Shown in pieces: positions 1-9,097 of a stretch of 64,000 bases of DNA. The position numbers and the translations under genes are program-made. A model generated the notes under the pieces. The model was not told the DNA's origin. It saw only the letters and a list, made by a program, of their open reading frames with translations, and ran no database searches. The DNA is from Thermomonas haemolytica. GTDB taxonomy: Bacteria; Pseudomonadota; Gammaproteobacteria; Xanthomonadales; Xanthomonadaceae. The first letter of the stretch is position 1; every line of letters begins with the position of its first letter. The DNA lies in contig NZ_SMAP01000001.1 of NCBI RefSeq assembly GCF_004346265.1, forward strand, positions 124,001 through 188,000. The letters run 5' to 3'.

Positions 1-849
1 GTCGCTGAGCCTCTCGTTGTCCAGCGCATAGCGGATGGTGGCTTCGATCAGCCCCAGGTGGGTGCCGCAATCGAACCGGGTGCCGTGGAAGCGGAACGCA
101 TCCACCCGCTCGCGCTGCAGCAGCGCGGCGATCGCGTCGGTCAGCTGGATTTCCCCGCCGGCGCCCTTCGGCGTGGTTTCCAGCAGGTCGAAGATCCCCG
201 GGTTGAGGATGTAGCGGCCGACCACCGCCAGGTTGCTGGGCGCGTGCTCCGGGCGCGGCTTCTCGACGATCTCGCGGATCCGCCCGGCCTGGCCGTCGAA
301 CGCGTCGGTGGCGACGATGCCGTAGCTGCCCGTCTGCTCGCGCGGCACGTCCTGCACCGCCACCGCGCTGCCGCCGGTGGCCTGGGCGTGATCAGCCATC
401 TGCTTGAGCGCACCGTCGCCGCGGCTCCAGATCAGGTCGTCCGGCAGCAGCACCGCGAACGGCTCGTCGCCGACCACCGGGCGCGCACACAGCACGGCAT
501 GCCCCAGCCCCAGCGCCTCGGCCTGGGTCACGAACACCGCGCGCACGCCCTCGGGCAGCACGTTGCGCACCAGCGCCAGCAATTCCTGCTTGCCGGATTT
601 CTCCAGCTTCTGCTCCAGCTCGTAGGCCTTGTCGAAGTAATCGGCCACTGCGTGCTTGTAGCGGTTGGTGACGAACACCAGGGTGTCGCAGCCGGCGGCG
701 ATCGCCTCGTCCACCGCGTACTGGATCAGCGGGCGGTCGACGATCGGCAGCATTTCCTTGGGCACCGTCTTGGTCGCCGGCAGGAAGCGGGTGCCGAGGC
801 CGGCCACGGGGAATACCGCCTTGCGGATGCGCGGAGAGGATCGGGTCAT
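1..849 (-). CDS. galU: UTP-glucose-1-phosphate uridylyltransferase (3' end outside window)
   Basis: Makes UDP-glucose from UTP and glucose-1-phosphate in the cytoplasm, feeding surface polysaccharide and LPS synthesis. The frame opens at ATG 849 and is still open at base 1, so 283 residues are visible and the C-terminus is missing. Visible signatures are the nucleotide-binding loop [12 protein letters not shown] near residues 15-27, followed by [20 protein letters not shown], then the central [13 protein letters not shown] and the EIVEKP region typical of bacterial GalU. The start overlaps the stop of the upstream CapD-like gene (ATGA), so it is probably translationally coupled in the lapB-wbpL-capD-galU run. 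The family assignment is firm; only the tail cannot be checked. Confidence 0.95.
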   Translation of the reverse strand, partial: MTRSSPRIRKAVFPVAGLGTRFLPATKTVPKEMLPIVDRPLIQYAVDEAIAAGCDTLVFVTNRYKHAVADYFDKAYELEQKLEKSGKQELLALVRNVLPEGVRAVFVTQAEALGLGHAVLCARPVVGDEPFAVLLPDDLIWSRGDGALKQMADHAQATGGSAVAVQDVPREQTGSYGIVATDAFDGQAGRIREIVEKPRPEHAPSNLAVVGRYILNPGIFDLLETTPKGAGGEIQLTDAIAALLQRERVDAFRFHGTRFDCGTHLGLIEATIRYALDNERLSD

Positions 850-2021
850 CGATGGGCTCTGTCGTTGGAATCGCGGGAATCGCGGGAATATCGGGGTCCA
901 GGCGCGCTGGAGTCGGCGGGCGCGGCCTCGCGCAGCAGGCGCTGCAGCGCGGGCACATCGTAACGGTGCACAGCCTCGCGCAGCGCCTCCAGCCGGGTGG
1001 CGAAGGACGCCGGCGCGGCCGCCTCCAGCGGCAGTCGCCAGATCCCGGGCGCGGCCTCCTGCCGCTGCGCCGGCAGCCCCGGCTCGTGCAGGCGCTCGCC
1101 CGGACGCAGCCCGGTGAATACCATCCCGACCTCCTGCGGATGCAGGCCCGCCTGCCGCACCATGCGCGAGGCCAGTGCCAGGATCGACACCGGCGCGCCC
1201 ATGTCCAACGCGTACATCGCGCGCGGCTCGCCCAGCGCGGCCGCCTGCAGGATCAGCTGGCAGGCTTCGGTGATGGTCATGAAATAGCGGGTGGCCTGCG
1301 GATGGGTCACCGTCAGCGGCCCGCCGCGGCGGATCTGTTCGCGGAACACCTGCGCCACGCTGCCGGCCGAATCGAACACGTTGCCGAAGCGCACCACCGC
1401 CAGCCGGGTCGCGGAGGCGTCCGCGAGCAGCGCCATGCAGGCCTGCTCTGCCAGGCGCTTGCTCGCGCCCAGCACGCTGACCGGGTCCACCGCCTTGTCG
1501 GTGGACACCAGCACCATGCAGGCGATGCCGGCGGCACGCGCCGCCTGCGCCACCGCCGCGGTGGCCAGAACGTTGTTGCGCACGGCTTCGCGCGGCTGCG
1601 CCTCCAGCAGCGGCACGTGCTTGTAGGCGGCGGCGTGGATCAGGGTCTGCACCGGCCCCTGCCCCAGCGCATGCGCCAGCACCGCCGGATCGCCGCAATC
1701 GCCGAGCACCGCCACGCTCTCCAGCCCCGGGAACGCCGCGTGCAGGCGCTCCTGCACCTGCAGCAACGCCAGTTCGTCGATCTCCACCAGCACCAACCGA
1801 CGCGCGCCGTGCAGCGCGCACTGGCGGCACAGTTCGGCGCCGATCGAGCCACCGGCCCCGGTCACCAGCACCGACTGCCCGCGCAGCCAGGCGCGGATCA
1901 TGCCGGTATCAGCCATGCGCTCGGCGCGGCCCAGCAGTGCTTCGACATCCACGCCCTGCAGCGGCCCGCGCTGGCGGTGTCCGCGCAGCGGCGTCAGGCG
2001 ATGCCACCAGTGGCGGTTCAT
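846..2021 (-). CDS. CapD/FlaA1-type nucleotide-sugar dehydratase/epimerase, soluble form
   Basis: A 391-residue extended SDR enzyme of the polysaccharide-biosynthesis CapD family, which acts on UDP-sugars such as UDP-GlcNAc (4,6-dehydration or 5-epimerisation). The Rossmann motif [15 protein letters not shown] is near residues 51-65, [12 protein letters not shown] follows, and the active-site segment reads [18 protein letters not shown]. The residue that is Tyr in PseB-like and Met in WbpM-like enzymes is Leu here. The long membrane N-terminus of WbpM is absent, so this is a cytoplasmic short form. The C-terminus ends in a small DNA tandem repeat. Start ATG 2021 overlaps the stop of the upstream transferase by ATGA. 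Substrate and product are not deducible from sequence. Confidence 0.85.
   Translation of the reverse strand: MNRHWWHRLTPLRGHRQRGPLQGVDVEALLGRAERMADTGMIRAWLRGQSVLVTGAGGSIGAELCRQCALHGARRLVLVEIDELALLQVQERLHAAFPGLESVAVLGDCGDPAVLAHALGQGPVQTLIHAAAYKHVPLLEAQPREAVRNNVLATAAVAQAARAAGIACMVLVSTDKAVDPVSVLGASKRLAEQACMALLADASATRLAVVRFGNVFDSAGSVAQVFREQIRRGGPLTVTHPQATRYFMTITEACQLILQAAALGEPRAMYALDMGAPVSILALASRMVRQAGLHPQEVGMVFTGLRPGERLHEPGLPAQRQEAAPGIWRLPLEAAAPASFATRLEALREAVHRYDVPALQRLLREAAPADSSAPGPRYSRDSRDSNDRAHR
867..895. repeat. 9-bp tandem repeat in the 3' end of the CapD-like gene
   Basis: About three copies of a gggaatcgc-like 9-mer, the last degenerate. On the minus strand they encode a [11 protein letters not shown]-type tail just before the stop codon. 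Copy-number slippage would change the protein in steps of three residues without a frameshift. Confidence 0.6.
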
Positions 2022-3007
2022 GCCCGCACCTCCGCGCCAACAAGCGCCTGACCGCGCCACCACAGCCAGGCCGTGGCCATCAGGAACACGCCACTGCCGG
2101 CCCAGGCCAGCGCGACCGGCGCGGCCTGCAGCCTGGCCATGCAGGCGATCGCCAGCACGGTCCACGCCGCGTAGCGCAGGGTGACGCGCGGATGGCCGAG
2201 GGCAGGCGCCCAGCGCTGGTAGAGATGTTGCAGATGCGGCTGCCACCAGCGCTCGCCGCGCAGGACGCGCCGGCCCAGGGTCATCCCCACGTCCACCAGC
2301 ACCGCCACCAGCGGCAGCGCCAGCAGCGGCCACCGCGCGGGCGGATGGGCCTGCAGCGCCAATACCAGCAGGCAGGCCAGCAGATAGCCCAGCGCGCCGC
2401 TGCCGACATCGCCCGCGAACACGCGCGCGCGCGGGAAATTGAACGGCAGGAAGCCGAGGCCGGCGGCGATCAGCGCCAGCGCCAGCCAGCGCCCCGCCTC
2501 CTGCAGGCCCCAAGCCAGCGCCAGCGCGCACAGCAGCGCCTGGCTGGCCGCCAGGCCGTCGATCCCGTCGATGAAGTTCCACGCGTTCACCAGCACCGGC
2601 ACCGCCACGAAGCCCAGGACCACCACGGTCGGCGATGCCTGCGCACGCGCCAGCGCGATCGCCAGGCAGGCGGCGGCCAGCAGCTGCGCCGATAGTTTCC
2701 AGTGGATGGCCAGTGGACGATGGTCGTCGCTCCAACCGGCCAAGGCCACCAGCCACAGGCCCGCGCCCATCCAGCCGGCACCGGGGATGCCAAGCCAGGC
2801 GAACACGGCGAAGGCCGCCAGCCCGGCCAGCGCGATCCCGGCCCCGCCACCGCGCGGCGTGGGCACGCGGTGGCTGCGCCGCGGGCCCGGCAGGTCCAGC
2901 ATGCCGGCGCGCGGGGCGAACCGGCGCACACCCTCGGTGGCCGCGGCCGAGAGTAGCAGGCTGGCCGCCATCCACATCCCGGCCAGCGCCGGATCAGACC
3001 ACCGCAT
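2018..3007 (-). CDS. WecA/WbpL-type polyprenyl-phosphate glycosyl-1-phosphate transferase
   Basis: A 329-residue polytopic membrane enzyme of glycosyltransferase family 4 (MraY/WecA/WbpL). It moves a sugar-1-phosphate from a UDP-sugar to undecaprenyl phosphate, the first membrane step of O-antigen or related glycan synthesis. Family signatures in order are the cytoplasmic loop DLPGPRRSHRVPTPRGGG (residues 38-55), the metal and substrate loop NAWNFIDGIDGLAA (about 141-154), RVFAGDVGSGALGYLLA, and a late basic/aromatic loop WWQPHLQHLYQRW. About ten hydrophobic helices surround them. The gene overlaps lapB upstream by 14 bp and the CapD-like gene downstream by 4 bp, so one operon is likely. The sugar donor (GlcNAc, FucNAc or QuiNAc type) cannot be told. 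Confidence 0.88.
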   Translation of the reverse strand: MRWSDPALAGMWMAASLLLSAAATEGVRRFAPRAGMLDLPGPRRSHRVPTPRGGGAGIALAGLAAFAVFAWLGIPGAGWMGAGLWLVALAGWSDDHRPLAIHWKLSAQLLAAACLAIALARAQASPTVVVLGFVAVPVLVNAWNFIDGIDGLAASQALLCALALAWGLQEAGRWLALALIAAGLGFLPFNFPRARVFAGDVGSGALGYLLACLLVLALQAHPPARWPLLALPLVAVLVDVGMTLGRRVLRGERWWQPHLQHLYQRWAPALGHPRVTLRYAAWTVLAIACMARLQAAPVALAWAGSGVFLMATAWLWWRGQALVGAEVRA

Positions 3008-4172
3008 AGTTCAGCAGCGGCTTCACCGTTCCCCACTCCTTGCAGCTCGGGCACTGCCAGTGGTGGCTGCGCGCGCCGAAGCCGCAGCGGTTGCAGCGGT
3101 AGCTGGGATTGCGCACCAGCAGCTGGTCGGTGATGTGCTTGAGGTCGTGCAACGTGGCGACTGCGTCCGCGCCATCGGCCAGGCTGAGATCGATCAGCGC
3201 CGCCTCGCCGCGCACCGAGGGCCGGTCCTTGAGCTGCTGGGCCAGATACCGCCGCGCCGCGCCGATGCCCTCCTCCGCCTCCAGCATCCGGGTCAGCGCC
3301 AGCACCGGGGAGATGCCTCGGTAGTGCTCGCACATGCCGGCGAGGAAGGCCCGCGCGCCGGTGCGCTCGCCCACCTTCTCGTAGTTCTCCAGCAGCGTCG
3401 GCAGGATCACCGGGAGGAAATCCGGGTCGTGGCGGGCGGCGCGTTCGAGCGCGCGGATGGCGGCCTGGGTATTGCCGGCCTCGGCCTCGATCCGGCCCTC
3501 GATGATCCCCGCGCGCACCGAGGTGGGATCGGCTGCATAGGCGCGCGCCACCGCCGCGCGCGCGGCCTCGGCGTCGCCATTGCTGCGGTGGCGGTCGGCC
3601 AGCTCGCATTCGAACTGCCCGATCAGGCGGCCCATCGGCTGGCCGGTCACCTGCTCGTAGCGGGTGGCGTTGTGGATCGCCTTTTCCCAGTCGCGCTCGG
3701 ACTGATAGATGTCGATCAGGTGCTTGAGCGCTTGCGGGGCGCGCTGGTCGAGCTGGGCGAGATCGTTGAACACGGTTTCCGCGCGGTCCAGCAGTCCGGC
3801 GCGCATGTAGTCCTCGCCCAGCGCGGACAGCGCCTGGATCTTCTGGGTATCGGTCAGGTCCGGGCGCTGCGCCAGCGCCTGGTGCAGGCGGATCGCCCGG
3901 TCCACCTCGCCACGCCGGCGGAACAGGTGGCCCAGCGCGACCTGGGTCTCGAAGGTGTCCTTGTCCAGCTCGGCCACGTGCAGGAACAGCTCGATCGCCT
4001 TGTCCGGCTGCTCGTTGAGCAGGTAGTTCAGGCCGCGGAAATAGGTGGTCGAGAGCTTGCTGACCTGATGCCCGCTATGGCGCTCGCCGCCGCGACGCCC
4101 GATCACCCAGCCGGCCAGCGCCGCCAGTGGCACCGCGATGATGAACCACATCCACTGGTCGAGAAATTCCAT
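2994..4172 (-). CDS. lapB: LPS assembly protein B (LapB/YciM), TPR and rubredoxin-like
   Basis: LapB is an inner-membrane-anchored cytoplasmic regulator that, in Escherichia coli, links LPS synthesis to FtsH-dependent LpxC turnover. This 392-residue protein has one N-terminal helix (WFIIAVPLAALAGWVIGRR), then tandem TPR repeats over about residues 35-330. It ends in the diagnostic rubredoxin-like metal site CNRCGF...CPSCKEW. ATG 4172 is preceded by a strong GGAGGG ribosome site, and a promoter lies upstream. In many Gammaproteobacteria the small membrane protein LapA sits between ihfB and lapB. Here only 109 bp separate the two, too little for it. The identification is secure. Confidence 0.95.
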   Translation of the reverse strand: MEFLDQWMWFIIAVPLAALAGWVIGRRGGERHSGHQVSKLSTTYFRGLNYLLNEQPDKAIELFLHVAELDKDTFETQVALGHLFRRRGEVDRAIRLHQALAQRPDLTDTQKIQALSALGEDYMRAGLLDRAETVFNDLAQLDQRAPQALKHLIDIYQSERDWEKAIHNATRYEQVTGQPMGRLIGQFECELADRHRSNGDAEAARAAVARAYAADPTSVRAGIIEGRIEAEAGNTQAAIRALERAARHDPDFLPVILPTLLENYEKVGERTGARAFLAGMCEHYRGISPVLALTRMLEAEEGIGAARRYLAQQLKDRPSVRGEAALIDLSLADGADAVATLHDLKHITDQLLVRNPSYRCNRCGFGARSHHWQCPSCKEWGTVKPLLNYAVV

Positions 4173-4228
4173 GGGTCCCTCCGGGGCTCGGACAACGCAG
4201 CACGCGGGCCACCGCGGATGCGGCCGCT

Positions 4229-4257
4229 AGCTTAGCGGACTGGACGGGACGGGTCAG
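4229..4257 (-). promoter_or_regulatory. predicted sigma-70 promoter for lapB
   Basis: On the minus strand a -35 box CTGACC (4257-4252) is followed by a 17-base spacer and a -10 box TAAGCT (4234-4229), ending about 57 bases before the lapB start. The -10 sits inside a short palindrome (4224-4238). It would make the lapB operon independent of ihfB. Confidence 0.5.
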
Positions 4258-4264
4258 CCGGAAC

Positions 4265-4281
4265 GCACGCCTGCGGCGTGC
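4265..4281 (-). terminator. hairpin immediately after ihfB
   Basis: A perfect 7-bp stem (GCACGCC/GGCGTGC) with a 3-base loop abuts the ihfB stop codon. There is no U-tract, so it is either a weak or Rho-assisted terminator or an mRNA-stabilising hairpin. Confidence 0.35.
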
Positions 4282-4584
4282 TCAATCGGCATCGGGCAGC
4301 GGGATCACGTCGGTGACCCGCTCGCGCAGTTCCTTGCCGGGCTTGAAATGCGGCACGTACTTCCCGGGCAGGGCCACCGCCTCGCCGGTCTTGGGATTGC
4401 GGCCGGTGCGCGGCGGCCGGTAATGCAGGGAGAAGCTGCCGAACCCGCGGATCTCGATGCGCTCGCCACCGGCCAGCGCACCGCCCATCATCTGCAGCAG
4501 CGTCTTGACCGCCAGATCGACGTCGTCGGCCTTCAGGTGCGGCTGCCGACGGGCCAGCAGTTCGATGAGTTCGGATTTGGTCAT
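4282..4584 (-). CDS. ihfB: integration host factor beta subunit
   Basis: Beta subunit of the DNA-bending heterodimer IHF, used in transcription, recombination and replication. The 100-residue length and [13 protein letters not shown] start are family-typical. The beta-arm region reads [20 protein letters not shown] with the DNA-kinking Pro, followed by [16 protein letters not shown]. It lies directly downstream of rpsA (78-bp gap), the conserved gammaproteobacterial order, and upstream of lapB. Beta is preferred over alpha or HU because of this context and the [13 protein letters not shown]-terminus. Confidence 0.96.
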   Translation of the reverse strand: MTKSELIELLARRQPHLKADDVDLAVKTLLQMMGGALAGGERIEIRGFGSFSLHYRPPRTGRNPKTGEAVALPGKYVPHFKPGKELRERVTDVIPLPDAD

Positions 4585-4662
4585 GGATTTGTGTGGTTAT
4601 CGCCGTGGATTGCAAGCGGCCCGGCACGAGCCGGGCCGCTGCAGATTCCGCTACCGACCGGA

Positions 4663-6360
4663 TCAGTCGGCCTTGTTCAACTGCTCGCGCAGCAGCGCGC
4701 CCAGCTTAGTGGTGCCGCTGGCGGCGTCGGCATTGGCCTTGTTGTACTCGGCCAGAGCTTCGGCGGTCTCGGCCGCGTCCTTGTCCTTGATCGACAGCTG
4801 CAGGCTGCGGCCCTTGCGGTCCATGCCCACGAACTTGGCCTCGATCTGCTGGCCGACCTTCAGCACCTGGCTGGCGTCGTCCACGCGCTCGTCGCTGATG
4901 TCGCGGGCCATGACGTAGCCTTCCACGCCTTCGCCCAGGTCGATGGTCGCGCCCTTGGCGTCCACGTCCTTGACGGTGCCGGAGACCTTGCTGCCCTTCG
5001 GGTGCGCCGCCATGAACTGGCCCAGCGGGTCCTGCTCCATCTGCTTCACGCCAAGGCTGATGCGCTCGCGCTCCGGATCCACCGCCAGCACCACCGCCTC
5101 AAGCGTGTCGCCCTTCTTGTAGTTGCGGGCGATGTCCTCGCCGGTGGAGTTCCAGCTGATGTCGGACAGGTGGATCAGGCCGTCGATGCCGCCCTCCAGG
5201 CCGATGAAGATGCCGAAATCGGTGATCGACTTGATCTGGCCGGACACCTTGTCGCCCTTCTTGTGGATCGCGGCGAAGGTCTCCCACGGGTTGCTGGTGA
5301 CCTGCTTGATGCCCAGCGAGATGCGGCGGCGCTCCTCGTCCACGTCCAGCACCATGACCTCGATCTCGTCGCCGACCTGCACCACCTTGGCCGGGTTGAC
5401 GTTCTTGTTGGTCCAGTCCATCTCGGAGACGTGCACCAGGCCTTCCACGCCCGGCTCGATCTCGACGAACGCGCCGTAATCGGTGACGTTGGAAACCTTG
5501 CCGAACACGCGGCTGTTGGCCGGGTAGCGGCGCGAGATGTTGTCCCACGGATCCTCGCCCAGCTGCTTCAGGCCCAGCGAGACGCGGTTGCGCTCGCGGT
5601 CGTACTTCAGCACGCGGACGTCCAGCTCCTGGCCCACTTCCACCACTTCGGACGGATGGCGCACGCGCTTCCAGGCCATGTCGGTGATGTGCAGCAGGCC
5701 GTCGATGCCGCCGAGGTCCACGAACGCGCCGTAGTCGGTGAGGTTCTTGACCACGCCCTTCAGCACGGCGCCCTCGACCAGCTTCTCGAGCAGCTGCTCG
5801 CGCTCCTCGGAATGCTCGTTCTCGACCACCGCGCGGCGGCTGACCACCACGTTGTTGCGCTTGCGGTCGAGCTTGATGAGCTTGAACTCCAGCTCCTTGC
5901 CTTCCAGGTAGACCGGGTCGCGCACCGGGCGCACGTCGACCAGCGAGCCGGGCAGGAACGCGCGGACGTCCTTGATGTCGACGGTGAAGCCGCCCTTCAC
6001 CTTGCCGCTGATGCGGCCGACGATGGTCTCGTTCTTCTCGAGCGCTTCCTCGAGTTCGTCCCACACCATGGCGCGCTTGGCCTTCTCGCGCGACAGCACG
6101 GTTTCGCCGAAGCCGTTCTCGAGCGAGTCGAGCGCGACCTTGACCTCGTCGCCGATGCCGACGTCGATCTCGCCGGCGTCGTTGCGGAACTGCTCGATCG
6201 GGACGATGCCCTCGGACTTCAGGCCGGCATTGATGACGACGACGTCGTTGCGGACATCGACCACGATGCCCTTGACGATGGCGCCGGGCTTGAGCTTGGC
6301 CAGGTTGGCCTGGCTGGCTTCGAACAGTTCGGCGAAGGATTCGGTAGCTGCGGAGTTCAT
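4663..6360 (-). CDS. rpsA: 30S ribosomal protein S1
   Basis: The mRNA-unfolding ribosomal protein S1, 565 residues, usual length for the full six-domain form. Six S1/OB repeats can be traced. The first (from about residue 22, [21 protein letters not shown]) and second are the ribosome-binding pair, and the next four carry repeated [24 protein letters not shown] and DAKGATIDL cores. ATG 6360 ([17 protein letters not shown]) is chosen because it matches the conserved S1 N-terminus; the open frame extends about 96 codons upstream without homology. It lies between cmk and ihfB, the conserved order. The 163-bp leader may host autoregulation, as known for S1, but no clear element was recognised. 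Confidence 0.97.
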   Translation of the reverse strand: MNSAATESFAELFEASQANLAKLKPGAIVKGIVVDVRNDVVVINAGLKSEGIVPIEQFRNDAGEIDVGIGDEVKVALDSLENGFGETVLSREKAKRAMVWDELEEALEKNETIVGRISGKVKGGFTVDIKDVRAFLPGSLVDVRPVRDPVYLEGKELEFKLIKLDRKRNNVVVSRRAVVENEHSEEREQLLEKLVEGAVLKGVVKNLTDYGAFVDLGGIDGLLHITDMAWKRVRHPSEVVEVGQELDVRVLKYDRERNRVSLGLKQLGEDPWDNISRRYPANSRVFGKVSNVTDYGAFVEIEPGVEGLVHVSEMDWTNKNVNPAKVVQVGDEIEVMVLDVDEERRRISLGIKQVTSNPWETFAAIHKKGDKVSGQIKSITDFGIFIGLEGGIDGLIHLSDISWNSTGEDIARNYKKGDTLEAVVLAVDPERERISLGVKQMEQDPLGQFMAAHPKGSKVSGTVKDVDAKGATIDLGEGVEGYVMARDISDERVDDASQVLKVGQQIEAKFVGMDRKGRSLQLSIKDKDAAETAEALAEYNKANADAASGTTKLGALLREQLNKAD

Positions 6361-6523
6361 GAAAAATCTCGGGTGGATACACGGGCAACCCACAGCAACG
6401 GGGCGGCCCACCTGGGTTGGTTGGCGGCGGCGCAGCAGGCGCCTTGGCCATGTGTGGATGGATGGAAACCGCGGGCACGGGCGTGCCTGCGGGGCTGCTT
6501 CTGCTGCGCGGGAAACGCGACCG

Positions 6524-7204
6524 TCAGGCCGCGGGGCGGGACACGATGTCCAGCACCCGTGCGACCACCGCCTCGATCGGCAGGCCGGTGGTGTCGATGG
6601 GCACGGCATCGCTGGCCGGCCGCAGCGGCGCCACCGCACGACTGGCATCGCGGGCGTCGCGGGCGAGGATCTCGCGCAGCAGACCGTCGATTGTGACCGA
6701 AACCCCTTTTGCTTTCAACTGCTTATACCGCCTCTCCGCGCGCTCCTCGGCACTGGCGGTCAAAAACACCTTGTGGGCGGCGTCCGGGAAGATCACCGTG
6801 CCCATGTCGCGACCGTCCGCCACCAGCCCCGGCGGCTGGCGGAAGGCGCGCTGGCGCTCCTTCAGGGCGGCCCGCACCTCGGGGATGGCGGCGATCGCGG
6901 AGGCGGCCGCGCCGGCGGTCTCGGTGCGCAGTTCGTCGGTGGCATCGGTTCCGTTCACGATCACCCGCGGCTCGCCGGCACCGTCGTCGCGGAACTCCAC
7001 GTGGGTATCGAAGGTGCAGCGCACCAGCGCCGAGGCATCCGACAGGTCGATGTCGGACCACCCGGCGGCGATCCCCACCGCGCGGTACAGCGCGCCGGAA
7101 TCCAGGTAGTGCCAGCCCAGCCGGGCGGCCACGATGCGGCTGATGGTGCCCTTGCCGGAGCCGGAGGGACCATCGATGGTGAGAACCGGGACGGAAGCAT
7201 CCAT
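6524..7204 (-). CDS. cmk: (d)CMP kinase
   Basis: Phosphorylates CMP and dCMP with ATP in pyrimidine salvage. The P-loop is [15 protein letters not shown] (near residues 8-22), followed by the CMP-binding [11 protein letters not shown], then [15 protein letters not shown] and the lid-type [13 protein letters not shown]. At 226 residues it has normal length. Two Met codons are available, at 7213 and 7204. I prefer 7204 because a CATAAT -10 box lies at 7217-7212, only seven bases upstream, which suggests a leaderless or near-leaderless transcript and would place codon 7213 inside the promoter. rpsA follows 163 bp downstream on the same strand. Confidence 0.94.
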   Translation of the reverse strand: MDASVPVLTIDGPSGSGKGTISRIVAARLGWHYLDSGALYRAVGIAAGWSDIDLSDASALVRCTFDTHVEFRDDGAGEPRVIVNGTDATDELRTETAGAAASAIAAIPEVRAALKERQRAFRQPPGLVADGRDMGTVIFPDAAHKVFLTASAEERAERRYKQLKAKGVSVTIDGLLREILARDARDASRAVAPLRPASDAVPIDTTGLPIEAVVARVLDIVSRPAA

Positions 7205-7282
7205 GGCGGCCATTATGGCGGCAAGCCGGCACGGCGCACAGGCACCGCCGCGAGCGGCGCGCGACGGGCATCCTCCAAGCTG

Positions 7283-7312
7283 TTGAAATGCCAGCCGAAT
7301 ACCCGCTAGAAT
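7283..7312 (+). promoter_or_regulatory. sigma-70 promoter for rpmJ
   Basis: TTGAAA (7283-7288), an 18-base spacer and TAGAAT (7307-7312), placed 45 bases before the rpmJ start. Both hexamers are close to consensus. Confidence 0.7.
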
Positions 7313-7357
7313 GCGTGGCTTCGCGTTTCACTCCATTCCATTTGCCGAGGTTTCATC

Positions 7358-7483
7358 ATGAAGGTCCTGTCCTCCCTGAAGTCGGCGAAGGCCCGTCACC
7401 GCGACTGCAAGGTGGTTCGCCGTCGCGGCAAGGTCTTCGTGATCTGCAAGTCCAACCCGCGCTTCAAGGCGCGCCAGCGCTGA
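7358..7483 (+). CDS. rpmJ: 50S ribosomal protein L36, C-minus (YkgO-like) form
   Basis: A 41-residue basic ribosomal protein beginning [20 protein letters not shown] and ending [15 protein letters not shown]. It has the L36 core but only two Cys, so the four-ligand zinc ribbon of canonical L36 is incomplete. This is the zinc-independent paralogue type, which from general knowledge is the usual L36 in xanthomonads. It has its own near-consensus promoter and a strong terminator, so it is a single-gene unit outside the ribosomal protein operons. Confidence 0.93.
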   Translation: MKVLSSLKSAKARHRDCKVVRRRGKVFVICKSNPRFKARQR

Positions 7484-7525
7484 GAGATGCCGGCACGCGG
7501 CGGGGCGTTCGTCCCGCGCCTGCCC

Positions 7526-7551
7526 AAAAGGCCGCCGCAAGGCGGCCTTTT
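7526..7551 (+). terminator. Rho-independent terminator of rpmJ
   Basis: Perfect 11-bp inverted repeat AAAAGGCCGCC / GGCGGCCTTTT with a GCAA tetraloop, ending in a T run 42 bases after the rpmJ stop. The A-tract on the other side makes it potentially bidirectional. Confidence 0.9.
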
Positions 7552-7660
7552 CCGTATCGGGCCCCGCATCCGCGGGCGACGCCCGTGGTCCCCGCCCGGT
7601 CTTGGCCCGGTTCGGCATAGAATCCCCCGTTCATCCACCTGCACTCCCGGGAGCATCGCC

Positions 7661-8011
7661 ATGGATCGCCTGCTGCGCAGTCTCGCCCTCGCCTCCGCCC
7701 TGCTGGCCGCCTCTGCCGGCGCGACCGCCGCCGTCCCCGCGGCCAGCGGCGATACCCTGCTGATCCAGCGCGTGCAGCAGGAGCCCGGCAACTTGCCCGC
7801 GCGCGGCATGACCAGCGCACAGGTGGAAGCCAAGTACGGGGCGCCGAGCCAGCGCCTGCAGCCGGCCGGCGGCCAGAAGCGGGCGTGGCCCACCATCCAG
7901 CGCTGGGCCTATCCCACCTTCACCGTGTATTTCGAGAAGGGCCGCGTGATCGACGCCGTGGCCAACCAGGCCAGCCCGGACGAGATCGGTCCCAAGCCGG
8001 CCAGCCGCTGA
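7661..8011 (+). CDS. small secreted protein with a BamE/OmlA-like motif
   Basis: A 116-residue protein with a Sec signal peptide (MDRLLRSLALASALLAASAG, cleavage near ATAA). The mature part contains GMTSAQVEAKYGAPSQRLQP followed by an aromatic strand pair (WAYPTFTVYF...GRVIDAV). This arrangement resembles the GMT..QV...G.P motif and beta-strands of BamE/OmlA-type folds, but no lipobox is present, so it would be periplasmic. A TAGAAT -10-like box lies at 7618-7623. It is not part of the following agmatine operon for certain, although it is only 54 bp upstream. Function unknown; the fold idea is inference. Confidence 0.7.
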   Translation: MDRLLRSLALASALLAASAGATAAVPAASGDTLLIQRVQQEPGNLPARGMTSAQVEAKYGAPSQRLQPAGGQKRAWPTIQRWAYPTFTVYFEKGRVIDAVANQASPDEIGPKPASR

Positions 8012-8065
8012 CATCCCCCGCCGGGGCCGCGCCATACGGCCCCGGCCTGCACGTTCCTCCCCACG

Positions 8066-9097
8066 ATGACCCACGCCTCTTCCCGTTTTCCCGCCGAGTG
8101 GGAGCCCCAGTCGGCGGTGCTGATCGCCTGGCCGCACGCCGGCACCGACTGGGCCCCGCGCCTGGCCGAGGTCGAAACCACCTACGTCGCCCTGGCCGCC
8201 GCCATCACCCGCTTCCAGCCGCTGCTGGTCTGCGTCGCCGACGCCGCCCTGCAGGCGCACGCCCGCGACCGCCTGGCCGCCGCCGGGGTGGACCTGGCGC
8301 GCGTGCGTTTCCTGCAGGTCGAATACGACGACACCTGGCTGCGCGATTCCGGCCCGATCACCCTGCGCGAGGGCGAAGGCTTCCGCCTGCTGGACTTCTG
8401 CTTCACCGCCTGGGGCGGCAAGTTCGAGGCCAGCCGCGACGACCGCCTGGTCGAGCACCTGCACGCCCAGGGCGTGTTCGGCACCGCGGCGCGCGAGCGC
8501 ATCGAATTCGCGCTGGAAGGCGGCGCGATCGAGACCGACGGCGCCGGCACCCTGCTCACCACCTGGCGCTGCCTGCACGAGCGCCACCCCGGTGCGACCC
8601 GCGAGCAGCTGACCACGCGACTGGCCGCTTGGCTGCGCCAGGAGCGCGTGCTGTGGCTGGACCACGGCGCACTGGAAGGCGACGACACCGACGCCCATAT
8701 CGACACCCTCGCCCGCTTCGCACCGGATGACGCCATCGTGTTCCAGGCCTGCGACGACGCGGCGGACTCGCATTACGCCGACCTCAAGGCGATGGCCGAG
8801 GAGATCGCCGCCCTGCGCACCCGCGACGGCCGGCCCTACCGCCTGTTCCCGCTGCCGTGGGCCCGCCCCATCCTCGATGAAGGCCGCCGGCTGGCCGCCA
8901 GCTACGCCAACTACCTGATCGTCAACGGCGCGGTGCTGATGCCCGCCTACGGCGATCCGGCCGATGCGCGCGCCGCCGAGGTGCTGGCCGCCGCCCACCC
9001 GGGCCGCGAGATCGTGCCGGTGCCGTGCCGGCCGCTGATCTGGCAGAACGGCAGCCTGCACTGCATCACCATGCAATTGCCCGAAGGACTCCTCTGA
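8066..9097 (+). CDS. aguA: agmatine deiminase
   Basis: Hydrolyses agmatine to N-carbamoylputrescine and ammonia, the first step of the agmatine route to putrescine. The 343-residue protein belongs to the PAD_porph family. It shows EWEPQSAVLIAWPH at the N-terminus, DDTWLRDSGPIT (near residues 92-103) with the active-site acids, EGGAIETDGAGTLLTT, WLDHG, DAHIDTLARF with the catalytic His, and the C-terminal nucleophile region NGSLHCITMQ. The stop overlaps the next start (TGATG), coupling it to aguB, which uses its product. Confidence 0.95.
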   Translation: MTHASSRFPAEWEPQSAVLIAWPHAGTDWAPRLAEVETTYVALAAAITRFQPLLVCVADAALQAHARDRLAAAGVDLARVRFLQVEYDDTWLRDSGPITLREGEGFRLLDFCFTAWGGKFEASRDDRLVEHLHAQGVFGTAARERIEFALEGGAIETDGAGTLLTTWRCLHERHPGATREQLTTRLAAWLRQERVLWLDHGALEGDDTDAHIDTLARFAPDDAIVFQACDDAADSHYADLKAMAEEIAALRTRDGRPYRLFPLPWARPILDEGRRLAASYANYLIVNGAVLMPAYGDPADARAAEVLAAAHPGREIVPVPCRPLIWQNGSLHCITMQLPEGLL

